64,000 bases of DNA from NCBI GenBank assembly GCA_033557465.1, contig CM066033.1:1308169519-1308233518 (forward strand). The letters are read 5' to 3'. The position numbers were made by a program, and so were the translations under genes. This DNA comes from Ichthyophis bannanicus. Taxonomy: Eukaryota; Chordata; Amphibia; Gymnophiona; Ichthyophiidae. The notes under the pieces are model-generated. The model had not been told where the DNA came from, did no database searches, and saw nothing but the letters and a program-made list of their open reading frames with translations. How positions within the stretch are numbered: the first letter of the stretch is position 1; each line of letters opens with the position of its first letter. Below are positions 30,799 to 40,844 of the stretch, one piece after another.

Positions 30799-32769
30799 CT
30801 ATCCTTTCAGCATCCAGGCCATCAAATTGAGGGACTGAAGGTTGGGGTGCAAGAGAGATCCCTGATCCTGAGATAGGAGATCGGGTTGCACCCCCAGAGG
30901 GAGTGGAGTGTCCACAGCGAACTGCAGAAGGAGTGGAAACCACGGTTGCCTCGGCCATCTGGGGGCTACCAGGATCACCGAGGCCTTGTCCCAAAGCACC
31001 TTGAAAAGTGTCCGGGCCACTAGAGGTGTGGGAGGAAACGCATACAGTAGGCTGGTAGACCAAGAGATTAGAAACGCATCTGCTGCTATTTTCAGAGGAT
31101 GCGGTTGTCTGGAGCAGAACCTGGGTAGTTGACGGTTGAGTGGAGTGGCAAACCGATCGATGGTTGGAAGACCCCACCTTAGGAAGATTCGCTGGACCAC
31201 CAGAGGATTCAACTGCCATTCGTGTGGCTGTAGAATCCTGCTCAACCTGTCTGCCAGGTAATTCTCTTGGCCGGGCAGATAAACTGCCTTGAGAACCATG
31301 CCCTGTTTGACTGCCCATGAGCACAGGGCTTGAGCCTCCTGACACAGAAGTCGGGACCCTGTGCCTCCTTGTTTGTTCACATAGAAAATGGTGACTTGAT
31401 TGTCTGTCTGAACCAGAACAGACTGGTGAGAGAAAGTTTGGAGAGCCAAACGGATAGCTCTCAGCTCCAAGAGGTTGATCTGCTGTGCGGCTTCCCAAGG
31501 GGACCAAAGGCCTTGGGTGCATGCCCCTCTGGCAGTGTGCACCCCAACCCTGAAGAGAAGCATCTGTTGTCAGCACTTGTGTTTGTGACGGTGGCTGAAA
31601 AGGCACTCCTCGCACTAGATTCGGGAGATGCAGCCACCATTGCAGGGAGGCCGCCAGCAGTTTGGACACTCTTACTTTGTTTCCCAAGTGTCCCGTGGCT
31701 TGTAGCCAATGAGTTCTGAGGCCCCACTGAGCAGGCCTCATTTGCAGACGGGCATTTGGAGTAACATGGACCGTGGATGCCATGTGGCCTAATAGTCTCA
31801 GGAACTCCCTGGAGGAAAACAAAGAATTGCTGTGGAACTGACTGGCCAAATCCATCAGTCTGTGGGCCCTGTCTATAGGCAGATAAGCCTTTGCCTGAAG
31901 GGTATCCAGCCTTGCCCCTATGAACTCTGTGTTTTGTGAGGGGTGCAAAGTGGACTTTGCGAAGTTTATACAAACCCCAGATGCTATAGAAGGGAGACAG
32001 AGCGGAGGGTGGCCTGTCTGGTTTCCTGTGGAGACTGACCCCTGATGAGCCAGTCGTCCAGGTATGGAAAGACAAATATGCCCTGGACTCTGAGATAGGC
32101 CGATACCACCGCCAGGCATTTGGTGAAAACCCTGGGTGCGGAGGTTAGGCCAAATGGAAGTACTCTGTACTGAAAATGATTTCCTCCCACTACAAATCTG
32201 AGATATTGTCTGTGGTCTGGATGAATGAGGATGTGAGTATAAGCATCCTTTAGGTCTAAGGAGCATAGCCAATCTCCCTGCTGGAGGTAGGGCAGCAGTA
32301 TTCCAAGGGTAAGCATCTTGAACTTTTCCCTCACCAGGAACTTGTTGAGATTTCTCAAGATGAGGATGGGCCTGAGGCCTCCTGTCCTTTTTGGTACTAG
32401 AAAGTACCTAGAATAGAAGCCTTTCCCTCTCAGGTGGTGGGGCACCGGTTCCACCGCCTGCTCCTGTAGAAGACTTGTCAACTCCTGAAGGAGTAAGTTC
32501 CTGTGCAGAGGGAGTCTTGGAGGTTCCCCTGGGTAGTAGGAGGGGGGTAACTGGTTGAAGTGGAGCAAATAGCCCTTCTGGACTATGCTGAGCACCCAGG
32601 TATCCCCTGTTATAGCTGACCACCTGTGGGCGTACAGGGTCAGCCGGCCTCCTGTGCTGAGAGAGGCCAGCTGAGGAGGAGAGGCTATGCCACTGGAGTC
32701 AAAACCCCGCTCTCTGCTGTGCAGGAGCCGGAACTGGTGGCTTGGGGGTTTTCTGCCTACGGGGCCCAT
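30799..32769 (-). pseudogene. DIRS-D RT-RNase H-methyltransferase-like ORF, frameshifted
   Basis: The RT ORF (32769-31984, 261 codons) begins MGPVGRKPPSHQFRL and contains FLVPKRTGGLRPIL, DWLCSLDLKDAYTHILIHPD, HFQYRVLPFGLTSAPRVFTK and VFPYLDDWLIRG. A frameshift near 31990 follows; an out-of-frame middle leads to ORF 31563-30799 with INLLELRAIRLAL, LVQTDNQVTIFYVNKQGGTG, PGQENYLADRLSRILQPHEW, then the methyltransferase-like IDRFATPLNRQLPRFCSR, ADAFLISW, LLYAFPPTPLV, RWPRQPWFPLLL. It overlaps gag by 71 bp, as in G and H. Confidence 0.82.
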
Positions 32770-34906
32770 GTCCCTGCCCCTTGGCCTGCTGACCCTGTTG
32801 GGGAGCTGTAGAGGGCTGGTACTGAGGGTAAGATTTATAGGCAGAGGACTTCCTCAGGTAAAAGGACTTTTTCCACGAGCCCTTCTTCTTTTGAGAAGGG
32901 GCAGAGGTTTTTCTGGACAGCCTTGTCCTGGTGAGAGTCTCGGACTCGAGCTCTGCAGCCTTTTCAGCCATGGGCTTACCAAAGAGGTTTTCACCTCGGC
33001 AAGGGACATCGACCAGGGAGGAGTAGCCTAGTGGTTGGGGCAAGGTACTTCAGGCCGGAAGGTCGGGGGTTCAAATCCCACTAGAGGACAGCAACCTTGG
33101 GCCGGAAGGACTGGGGTTTCTAGTCCCACAGATGCTCCTTGTGGTCTTGGGCAAGCCACTTAACCCTCCATTGCCCATGTTCCCTGTAAGTATTAATGTA
33201 TGTGTCTCATATCCCTGCGTGTTAAATGTATCCCCCAATTGTGTTGTGACTGCTTTGATTGAAGGATAAGGCGGTATACAAAACTGTCTAAATAAAATAA
33301 ATAAACAAACTTGTCCTGCACCCATGGCTCGAGGTACGATGACTGTAGCCAGGCTTGATGACGTGCACCGATGCCGGCCGCGGCTACTCGGGCTGAAGCC
33401 ATCATAGGATGCTCAAGATATAAACTTAGAGCACTCCCGGATCCGAGATGACAAGGCTTTGAACCCCTGCAAAGGTTCCTCGGAGAGACCAGCAGAGAAC
33501 CCGGCAATCTCCTTTGCCAGGTCTCGTAGGAACATACCCATGTACAGCAGGTAAGTCCGGACACGGCAAGCAAGCATAGAGCCCTGGAAGCACTTTCTAC
33601 CTAGGGCATCCAGGTTCCGGGCCTCCCTGCCCGGAGGCACCGAGGGGTGCATCTTCTGACTCTTCAGACGATGCATGGCCGATTCCACAACCATGGAGTG
33701 GTGCGGTAGCTGTGCCTTCTGGAACCCAGGGCTCTTGCGGACTCGATAAATGGAATCGACCCACTTGCTAAGACCCTGCGTCGAGGCCGACGCCTCCCAC
33801 ATGCGGAAGAGCAACCGTTCCAGCATTGGAGGAACCGGTATAGTAAAGGCCTGCTTGCGGGGAGAGTCACACTGCAGGGCCTCAAGCTCCTTGGCTCGAG
33901 GCTCCTCCTCGGGGTCCGAGGGGAAAGCCAATGCCTTGGCCATGTCCCTCACGAAGTCCGAGAACTGGGCATCTGCCGGGGGGGGGGGGGGGGGGGAAAC
34001 CTTCTCTGAGGTTCAGGACGCACCGGGTCCGAAAAGTGTCCGGGGACTCCTCGTCCTCCGTTTCCCATCCTGACCCCTCCGAGGAGGAGTCGAGTGGCTC
34101 TGGTTGGGCGGGCACTGATGCCATCCGCCCCGACGCCGAGGGTACCGGCGTCGACGACCTCGGTACCGCACGGGAGATCGATGGGGACCTCAGCCGAGGA
34201 TCGACTCGAGATCGCATGGACTCGAGGATCGGCTCGGCCTTCGGGGTCGACTTGGACATCGAGGTCCCGATGGTCGGGGCAGATGCACCAGTGAGACCGG
34301 TGATCAGTACCCGCTGCTGTTCCATGAAGGCAGCCAAGCTGCTCTCCAAGGCCGTCAACCTGAGTCCAAGCTCAGAAGACCCAGCAGCCTCCGACTCGGG
34401 CCCCAACGGCATCGCGCCCGACGTCGGCACCCCCGGAGAGTCCATGAGGACTACAGTACTCACGTGACTCGGGGCTTCCTTCTCTACACGAGGTTGTTTA
34501 GCAAGCCTCTCCGACTCCAAAGACCCGGGACGGCGGTCGGGGCTATGCGACCTGGCCCTCGAGGAGCCAAGAGCGTCCACTGACACCGCCCTCGCGGGGT
34601 TTCTTCTTCCTGCGGTGCTCCTGCGAAGGAGACCCTCCTCTCAGAGGAACCACGACGATGCTCGGGGTCGGATTCCCGAGACGTTGAGGCCTCTGACGAA
34701 GTCTGGGCTCAGCCTGACGCGGAATCAGAGAAGATCCTTTTGCGTTGATGCTGCCGGCTCCTCAATGCCTTGGAAGACATTTTGCCACACGGGACACAGA
34801 CCAGTGGGTCATGGTCGGGCCCGAGGCACCGGAGGCAAGCAGTCGTGTCGGTGAGAGACATCAGTTTCTTACACCGATCACACTTCTTAAACCCGCTGGC
34901 AGCCAT
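32699..34906 (-). pseudogene. DIRS-D gag, split by a SINE and frameshifts
   Basis: Starts at 34906 (MAASGFKKCDRCKKLMSLTD) with a Cys-rich N-terminus (CLRCLGPDHDPLVCVPCGKM; the usual THDCC is TTAC here). ORF 34586-33882 has a Ser/Pro/Arg-rich middle and ALESSLAAFMEQQRVLITGL, ending in a G run at 33977-33997. ORF 33952-33413 has LPHHSMVVESAMHRLKS and FQGSMLACRVRTYL. The SINE interrupts at 33016-33308. The C-terminal ORF (33010-32699) has ENLFGKPMAEKAAELE and basic residues, and its end overlaps RT. Confidence 0.8.
33016..33308 (+). mobile_element. tRNA-derived CORE-like SINE inserted in DIRS-D gag
   Basis: The head has an A-box-like TAGCCTAGTGGTTGG (33024-33038) and a B-box-like GGTTCAAATCC (33069-33079), as in tRNA-derived Pol III promoters. 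The body has CCTTGTGGTCTTGGGCAAGC and CACTTAACCCTCCATTGCCC, resembling the MIR/CORE domain. The tail has GGATAAGGCGGTATAC and then AAATAAAATAAATAAAC. Removing it rejoins gag (GACCA to ACTTGTCCTG). Confidence 0.85.
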
Positions 34907-35099
34907 CGGGGGAAAAAGAGCCCCTGCAAGGTCAAAAGACTGGGCTGCCAGGGAAAAATGAAAAAAAAATGGCGCGAACGCTAGTCTCTAAGGACAAAAA
35001 ACGAAAAATGAAGTCCAGGCTTGATACCGGTGTACCGGGCCCAGGCGGGAAAAGGAACTGTCGTTGAATCGAGTAATTACACTGATCCACACCGAAAAA

Positions 35100-35300
35100 T
35101 CAACTTTTTCACGGGTGACCACGATACACGTCCGTTGGGCTCCGCGGAAAAAAGAAGACTGAGCAAGATGGCACCCTTGGGCGGGAAGGGGACCGCGCAT
35201 GCGCGCTGCATTCCCAAAGGCTTTCTTTGAAAGCTGGGGAAATGCTCCGCATGGGGGCTCCGTCGGCGCCGACGTCACCCACCTGCTTGGTCCTGGAGAA
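35100..35300 (-). repeat. DIRS-D right ITR with a terminal deletion
   Basis: Contains ACACGTCCGTTGGGCTCCGC, CGCATGCGCGCTGCATTCCC and GTCGGCGCCGACGTCACCCA. Compared with G (ATATGTGAGGACTGAGTTCC before TGCTTGG) about 20 bp are absent near 35282. It ends CTGGAGAA at 35300, followed by TAAGAG, a short match to the left flank CAGTAAGAG. Confidence 0.8.
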
Positions 35301-35395
35301 TAAGAGGAAATTAATTTCATAGTTTAATTTTTCCAGTGTTGTGGTACATTCAGTTTGGCTTTTGGGGTTCCCAGTTCAATTATGGTCTGAATCTT

Positions 35396-35681
35396 ATTTA
35401 TTTATTTAGACAGTTTTGTATACCACCTTATCCTTCAATCAAAGTGGTCACAACACAATTGGGGGATACATTTAACACGAGGGGATATGAGACACATACA
35501 CTAATACTTACAGGGAACATGGGCAATGGAGGGTTAAGTGGCTTCCCCAAGACCACAAGGAGCACCTGTGGGACTAGAAACCCCAGTCCTTCCGGCCCAA
35601 GGTTGCTGTCCTCTAGTGGGATTTGAACCACCGACCTTCCGGCCTGAAGTATCTCTCGCCAACCACTAGGCCACTCCTCCC
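35396..35681 (-). mobile_element. tRNA-derived CORE-like SINE, near full length
   Basis: Same family as the copy at 33016-33308, on the opposite strand: B-box complement GGGATTTGAACC (35620-35631), A-box complement CCAACCACTAGGCCA (35659-35673), CORE-like AGTGGCTTCCCCAAGACCAC, tail TTTATTTATTTAGACAG. A 6-bp duplication AATCTT flanks it (35390-35395 and 35682-35687), consistent with target-primed insertion. The neighbouring short flanks (35301-35389, 35688-35810) show nothing I recognise. Confidence 0.85.
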
Positions 35682-35810
35682 AATCTTTCTAAATCGTGAT
35701 CTCTGGGTTCTGTATTTGGTGACGATCTGTTTGTTTTGCGTGTTTGACAGAATTGTGCTATTCTGTTCATCTAGTTTTTGTGTAGTAGACCTCTTTTCCC
35801 AGTAAGAGAT

Positions 35811-36405
35811 GAAGAAATTAGACCTTACCTGCTAATTGTCTTTCCTTTAGTTCTCTACGGGCCAGTCCAGGAACAAAAGGGTTGTCAATCCCATTCAGCA
35901 GCTGAGGACTGAAAACTGAAAAGTTCTTCTGACAGGCCATCCCCACTGACCGTGACGTCAGCAACTCAGTCTACTCATTGTCCAAGCAGCTCCAAAAACT
36001 CCAGAATAAACTGCCCAAAACCCATACCACCAAAACAACAAAAATGATAACTGAACTCTTGAACGATGAACTAATACTCCCGAACTGTAAGATACTCTAG
36101 GGTCGTGTCCTTTTTTATTATTATTACTTTTTTTTTTTCCCCTGCGTCCCTCCGAAAGAACGTGACGGAAACTCTTCCCACGACCCAGATTCTATAGTCT
36201 TGACTGCTATTACTGTAATCTATGACTCCGCAAGTACTGCAGATCTACCAACGTTCAGAATGCTGTTGACGGAAGCTCGCCTCAATCGCGGGTGGGTCCT
36301 CGACTGGCCCGGAGAGAACTCAAGGAAAGACAATTCGCAGGTAAGGTCTAATTTCTTCTTCCTCATCGTCTCTCCGGGCCAGTCCAGGAACAGAAGGGAA
36401 GTACC
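35811..36405 (-). repeat. DIRS-E left ITR (35811-35965), 3' UTR and ICR (36300-36405)
   Basis: The left ITR includes CTACGGGCCAGTCCAGGAAC and CACTGACCGTGACGTCAGCA, complementary to the right ITR. The ICR reads AGGAAAGACAATTCGCAGGT, AAGGTCTAATTTCTTC joined to TTCCTCATCGTCTCTCCGGG: complements of the left and right ends. The 36000-36290 stretch between has a T run (36120-36145) and no other feature I recognise. Confidence 0.85.
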
Positions 36406-36415
36406 AAAGCAGTTC

Positions 36416-37615
36416 CTATACTCGGGAGGGTCCTGCGAGCGCAGCCACAATTGTTGCCGCCCCTACACTCGCATCATTCCGTGCATGGACATCCAATCGA
36501 TAATGCCTAGCAAACGTGTGAAGAGATGACCACGTCGCTGCTCTACAAATATCCACTGGGGGAATTAACGCTAACTCCGCCCATGAAGCCGCCAACCCCC
36601 AGGTAGAATGAGCCTTGAGGTTCCCGGGAGGCGGCCTACCCCGAAGCTCATACGCCGTTGTTATTGCCCGTTTCACCCATCGAGCAATCGAAGCCTTGGA
36701 CGCCGCTTGCCCTTTCCGCGGACCTCCGAAAAGCACGAACAGCCTATCTGATTTCTGAAACGGTTTTGTTCTGCTAAGATACGTGCGAAGCACCCGGCCC
36801 ATATCCAAGTACCGTACCTGCTCAGGAACCTCTTCCCCACTTCGGCTCAAAGAGGGCGGAAGAGAAACAAGTTGATTCACATGAAACGCAGACACAACCT
36901 TGGGGAGAAAAGACGGAACCGGCCTCAACACCACTTTCTCTGCCGTGAACTGAAGAAAAGGCTTCCTGCAGGAGAGGGCCTGTAGATCCGAGATGCGACG
37001 CGCCGAACATAAAGCCACCAGAAAGACCATCTTCCAAGTGAGATGTGGTAAATCCATTGTCTTTCTGGCCACAAAGGGTGGGTGCTGTAGAACCTCCAAG
37101 ACTAAATTCAAATCCCAAGGAGGCATCACAGGACGTATTGGGGGTCTGATATTCCACGCCGCTCTTAGAAAACGCTGCACATCCGGGTGCGCTGACAATA
37201 CAGCCCCCTGCATCTTGCCCCTGTAGCACGCCAGTGCCGCCAATTGCACTTTGAGGGTATTGAGCGCCAGCCCTTTCTCTAGCCCTGCTTGCAAAAAAGC
37301 CAGGATATCCGGAAGGGCTGCGGAAAAAGGACGCAACCCTCGCTCTGTGCACCAAGCCTCAAAAATCCTCCACACTCGAACATAAGCTAAGGAAGTTGAT
37401 TTTCGTCGAGATTTCAGCAAGGTAGCGATCACGACTGACGAATATCCTTGACGCTGCAGCCTCCTCCTCTCAATAGCCAAGCTGTAAGCAAGAACTGATC
37501 CACCAGCGGCATTAACACTGGACCCTGACTTAAGAGATTGATGCGCTTGGGGAGTCGCCATGGGCGGTCCACCAAGAGACTCACCAGATCCGAATACCAC
37601 GGTCTCCTTGGCCAA
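36416..37615 (-). CDS. DIRS-E tyrosine recombinase, open frame with a changed active-site Arg
   Basis: 399 codons are open. N-terminal SAM-like half: RKSTSLAYVRVWRIFEAWCT, LNTLKVQLAALACYRG, PPWDLNLVLEVLQHPPFV. Catalytic half: the Arg box LCSARRISDLQALS, TAEKVVLRPVPSFLPKVVSA, the HxxR box reading AHSTWGLAAS, so the Arg is Trp (codon TGG at 36599-36601, a C-to-T change from CGG would explain it), DICRAATWSSLHTFARHYRL with the nucleophile-type Tyr. The family uses this enzyme to integrate circular DNA. The 5' part overlaps the RT-RNase H ORF by 187 bp, typical of DIRS. Probably inactive because of R-to-W. Confidence 0.85.
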   Translation of the reverse strand: MAKETVVFGSGESLGGPPMATPQAHQSLKSGSSVNAAGGSVLAYSLAIERRRLQRQGYSSVVIATLLKSRRKSTSLAYVRVWRIFEAWCTERGLRPFSAALPDILAFLQAGLEKGLALNTLKVQLAALACYRGKMQGAVLSAHPDVQRFLRAAWNIRPPIRPVMPPWDLNLVLEVLQHPPFVARKTMDLPHLTWKMVFLVALCSARRISDLQALSCRKPFLQFTAEKVVLRPVPSFLPKVVSAFHVNQLVSLPPSLSRSGEEVPEQVRYLDMGRVLRTYLSRTKPFQKSDRLFVLFGGPRKGQAASKASIARWVKRAITTAYELRGRPPPGNLKAHSTWGLAASWAELALIPPVDICRAATWSSLHTFARHYRLDVHARNDASVGAATIVAALAGPSRV

Positions 37616-39451
37616 TCCGGAGCTATGAGAATCACGGGCCCGTCATGACCCGCCACTTTCTGAACGACCCTGCCTATCATTGGCCACGGTGGAAACACAT
37701 ACAGCAGGACGTTCGGCGGCCAGGGCTGCACCAAGCCGTCCAGGTCTTCCGACATATGCTCCCTGCGTCTGCTGTAAAATCGCGTCGCCTTGGCATTGGA
37801 GAAAGTTGCCATGAGGTCCATGACTGGTTGACCCCAACGTAGCGTTATGTCGTGAAACACCGCCGCATTCAGCTCCCACTCCCCGGGATCTAATGTATGG
37901 CGGCTGAGATAGTCGGCCTGAATATTGTCTTTTCCAGCCACGTGCGCCGCCGAGAGAGCCAGGAGATGGCTTTCCACCCATAGCAGCAGCTCCTGACTCT
38001 CCTCGAGCAAGGCGGCACTGCCTGTGCCCCCTTGATGATTGATATAGGAGACCGTTACCAGATTGTCTGAGAAGACACAAACCGCTCTGCCCACAACTAG
38101 CTGTTCGAACTCCAGGAGCGCCCATCGCACCGCTCGGAGTTCCAACCAGTTGATAGACCAACCGCTCTCCTCTGTTGACCAGGAACCTTGTGCCATCTGA
38201 GCTTGACAGTGGGCCCCCCAACCGACGAGACTGGCGTCCGTAGTCACCAAAAGCCAGTCGGGCTCTTTCAGGGGAACCCCTGCTAAAGATGTTTCGGATC
38301 CAGCCACCAGCGAAGAGAGGAGGCCACATCCTCCGGACATGGTAAATTGCGGTATAGGGGATGGAGCTGAGGAGACCATCTGGACAGTAGGGCCCGTTGT
38401 AGCAGCCTAATGTGAATTCTGGCCCACGGAACAAGATCCAAGGCTGCCGCAATGGACCCTAGCAATTGCAGATACCTCCATGCCGTGGGCGCCTGCAATT
38501 TCAAGAATGCTCGCACCTGCGTGAGAATTTTGTGGACCCAGTCGTCGGGGAGAAATACGGACCCTATCTGGGTGTCGAACAACGCTCCCAAGTAAATGAG
38601 ACGCTGTGTCGGCAATAAACGGACTCTTCGCTCGATTGATCACCCAACCTAGGCTTTCGAGAACCTGCACCACCCGAGCCGTTGAAACTACTGATTCCAC
38701 TTGAGATGGAGTGTGGATCAACCAGTCGTCGAGGTAGGGATGAACGTGAATCCCTTCCTCTCGCAATGCCGCTGCCACGACCACCATCACCTTCGTAAAG
38801 GTCCGAAGGGTAACGCCCGGAATTGAAAATGCCCCATGGGGACGGCAAAGCGCAAAAACTTGTGGTGCTCCGTTTGGATGGGAATGTGAAGATACGCTTC
38901 CGTGAGGTCTATGGACGAGAGAACCTCGCCTGGCTGAACTGCCCGAATCACCAATCGGAGTGTTTCCATTTGAAAGTGAGGTACCCGTAAACACCGATTG
39001 ACATATTTCAAATCTAGGATGGGCCGAAAAGAGCCCTCCTTCTTGGGACCACGAAATAAATCGAGTACCGACCTAAGCCGCACTGGTTTGGCGGCACGGG
39101 CACGACAGCCTTGAGCTGCAATAACCGCAGCAGCGTCTCTCTCACTGCCTTGCGCTTTGCGTGGGACCCGCACGGAGACCTCACGAAGGAATCCGGCAGA
39201 GGTTGAGCAAATTCCAACGCATAACCCTCGCGGATGATCTCGAGCACCCAACGATCTGTGGTTATGGCGGTCCAGACAGAGAGAAATTCCTGCAACCGAC
39301 CGCCCACCGGAATCTCCGTCTGGACCTGACTCCCTTCATTGCGGCCTTTTGAGGGCACTCTGTGAAGAATGCGAGAATCCTCTGGAAAATCCTCTAGCCC
39401 CACGAAAAGGCTGACCACGCGGGGTAAAACGCCCTCTCTGATAAGGCGCAA
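37429..39451 (-). pseudogene. DIRS-E RT-RNase H-methyltransferase-like region, three or more frameshifts
   Basis: In order: 39451-39014 (FLSVWTAITTDRWVLEIIRE, YFVVPRRR), 39251-38787 (GSFRPILDLKYVNRCLRVP, SSIDLTEAYLHIPIQTEH, FQFRALPFG), 38994-38407 with the catalytic VHPYLDDWLIHTP, 38615-38283, and an open 37429-38379 ORF with RNase H residues (VTTDASLVGWGAH, NWLELRAVRWALLEF, VFSDNLVTVSYINHQGGTG, DNIQADYLSRH) and the methyltransferase-like part (MDLMATFSNAKATRFYSRR, LLYVFPPWPMIGRVVQK, PDWPRRPWYSDL). RNase H seems intact; RT is frame-split near 39040, 38800 and 38500. Confidence 0.82.
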
Positions 39452-40844
39452 ACCCTGGGCCTCGAAACCTACGAGCCTCTCTGGCCTGCCCTCGGGGCTG
39501 GTTCCCCGGCCTCGGCAGTTTAGGACGATCTTCCGGTAACCGACCCCCTTTGGAGTCTCCCAGATCTTTCACAATCTTCTCTAGGGCTTCCCCAAAAAGT
39601 AACTTGCCCTTATAGGGCAGTTTACTAAGCCGAGCCTTAGAGGATACATCTGCTGCCCAATTCCTTATCCAGAGAAATCTGCGCGCGGCTATGACCGATG
39701 CCATGGACTTTGCAGCAATTCGAACCAAATCGTATAACGCGTCTGCGAGGTAAGCTGCCGCCAACTCTAACTTTGCCCCTTCGGCCACCAAACTGTCCTC
39801 CTTGTCCACCGGTGACTCCCCTTGGAGCCAGCGAATGGAAGCCCTTGACACATACGCTCCACAGATAGAAGCTTGTAGAGAAAGTGCACAGGAATCAAAG
39901 AGCTGCTTTAAGAGAGCCTCCAACTTTCGATCTTGAAGATCTTTGAGAGCAGTGCCCCCTTCCACCGGAATGGTGGTCTTTTTCGTCACCGCAGCGACTA
40001 AAGCATCTACCTTAGGCATACGCAATAAATCCTTGTCTTCCTGCGGTAGGGGGTACAGACGGCCCATAGCGCGGCTGCCACACAAGGAAGCTTCCGGACA
40101 TTCCCACTCAGACTCAATCATTTGTTTGATGACCCTGTGCACCGGAAAACACCGTTGCTCTAGTTTAAACCCCTGCAATAAGGGATCTTCCAGTGGTTCT
40201 TGTGGCACCGCTGGCGTGACAATATTAAGCGCTGCTAACGACTGTACAATTAGAGCTGCAAGCTCCTTCTTTCGAAATACCCTAAAAATATTAGGGTCAT
40301 CGCCTGGTGGAATCTCCCCCTCTTCCATTTCCCCTGACCAGGGATCCAAATCTGCCTCTAAAAAGAGCTCACCTTCTTCCCCTAATTGAGGCGCAGAGAG
40401 TGACAGCCCAAGTAAATCCACTCTATGACCAGGCACTTTATCTACTTTAGAGGTTCCCTCTCCTGGATCTAGCTCAGGAACTGACCTCTGCGGTGCTGCC
40501 ACGCTGGGGGGAGGAACTGCAGGCGGTGATATGTGAGCGCTGGAATTAGGAGTGCTGCTAGCCTGCTCCATTTGCAAGAGATATGCTCTATGTAACTGTA
40601 AGATGAAATCCGGCGAAAATAAAGAGCCCACGTCGTCTAAAAGCTTGGCAGATGAACTCTTAGACCCCTCCTCAACAGAGGAGGACTTTTTGGATTTTGC
40701 CTTCTTTTTCTCCGGCTTGTTTTGCGACGCGGGAGAATGCGTCGCTGACGGTAAAATGGCTGCCATTCCCACCTTTAATTGAGTGCTGTGAGAGTTCTCC
40801 CCGCTGTTTTCCGCCGGCGAAAACCCCTCCATTTGGCCCCTCAA
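39336..40844 (-). CDS. DIRS-E gag, 502 codons, open
   Basis: No stops or frameshifts. Start chosen at the first Met (MRGQMEGFSPAENSG); an alternative start lies four codons later at MEGFSP. A Lys/Ser-rich region (PEKKKAKSKKSSSVEEGSKS) comes first, then FSPDFILQLHRAYLLQME, a Pro-rich linker, an acidic stretch (EGELFLEADLDPWSGEMEEG), a conserved-looking helical domain (FRKKELAALIVQSLAALN, ALLKQLFDSCALSLQASICG) and an Arg/Gly-rich C-terminus (RRFRGPGFAPYQRGRFTPRG) that suggests nucleic-acid binding. The Cys-rich finger of the A-D and G-H gags is absent. Its 3' end overlaps RT. Confidence 0.82.
   Translation of the reverse strand: MRGQMEGFSPAENSGENSHSTQLKVGMAAILPSATHSPASQNKPEKKKAKSKKSSSVEEGSKSSSAKLLDDVGSLFSPDFILQLHRAYLLQMEQASSTPNSSAHISPPAVPPPSVAAPQRSVPELDPGEGTSKVDKVPGHRVDLLGLSLSAPQLGEEGELFLEADLDPWSGEMEEGEIPPGDDPNIFRVFRKKELAALIVQSLAALNIVTPAVPQEPLEDPLLQGFKLEQRCFPVHRVIKQMIESEWECPEASLCGSRAMGRLYPLPQEDKDLLRMPKVDALVAAVTKKTTIPVEGGTALKDLQDRKLEALLKQLFDSCALSLQASICGAYVSRASIRWLQGESPVDKEDSLVAEGAKLELAAAYLADALYDLVRIAAKSMASVIAARRFLWIRNWAADVSSKARLSKLPYKGKLLFGEALEKIVKDLGDSKGGRLPEDRPKLPRPGNQPRGQAREARRFRGPGFAPYQRGRFTPRGQPFRGARGFSRGFSHSSQSALKRPQ

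Larger units (their letters stand above)
29271..35300 (-). mobile_element. DIRS-D
   Basis: Full outline on the minus strand, 6.03 kb including one SINE (33016-33308) in gag. Left ITR and ICR, YR, RT-RNase H-methyltransferase-like ORF, gag, right ITR. The ITR type is the same as G and H. About 20 bp are missing near the extreme right end. Gag, RT and RNase H are separated by frameshifts. Confidence 0.88.

Noticed and set aside
30725..32272. A 515-codon minus-strand ORF in DIRS-D
   Set aside because: Most of it is the RT-RNase H region read in the YR frame; only its last part (ERIVLAPLLLPREMEEMV) is YR sequence.
35306..35810. A 70-codon minus-strand frame that stays open if the SINE is removed
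   Set aside because: A-rich sequence of this length is often stop-free; no family resemblance.
36220..36529. Small ORFs around the DIRS-E ICR
   Set aside because: They overlap the ICR and 3' UTR and show no conserved residues.
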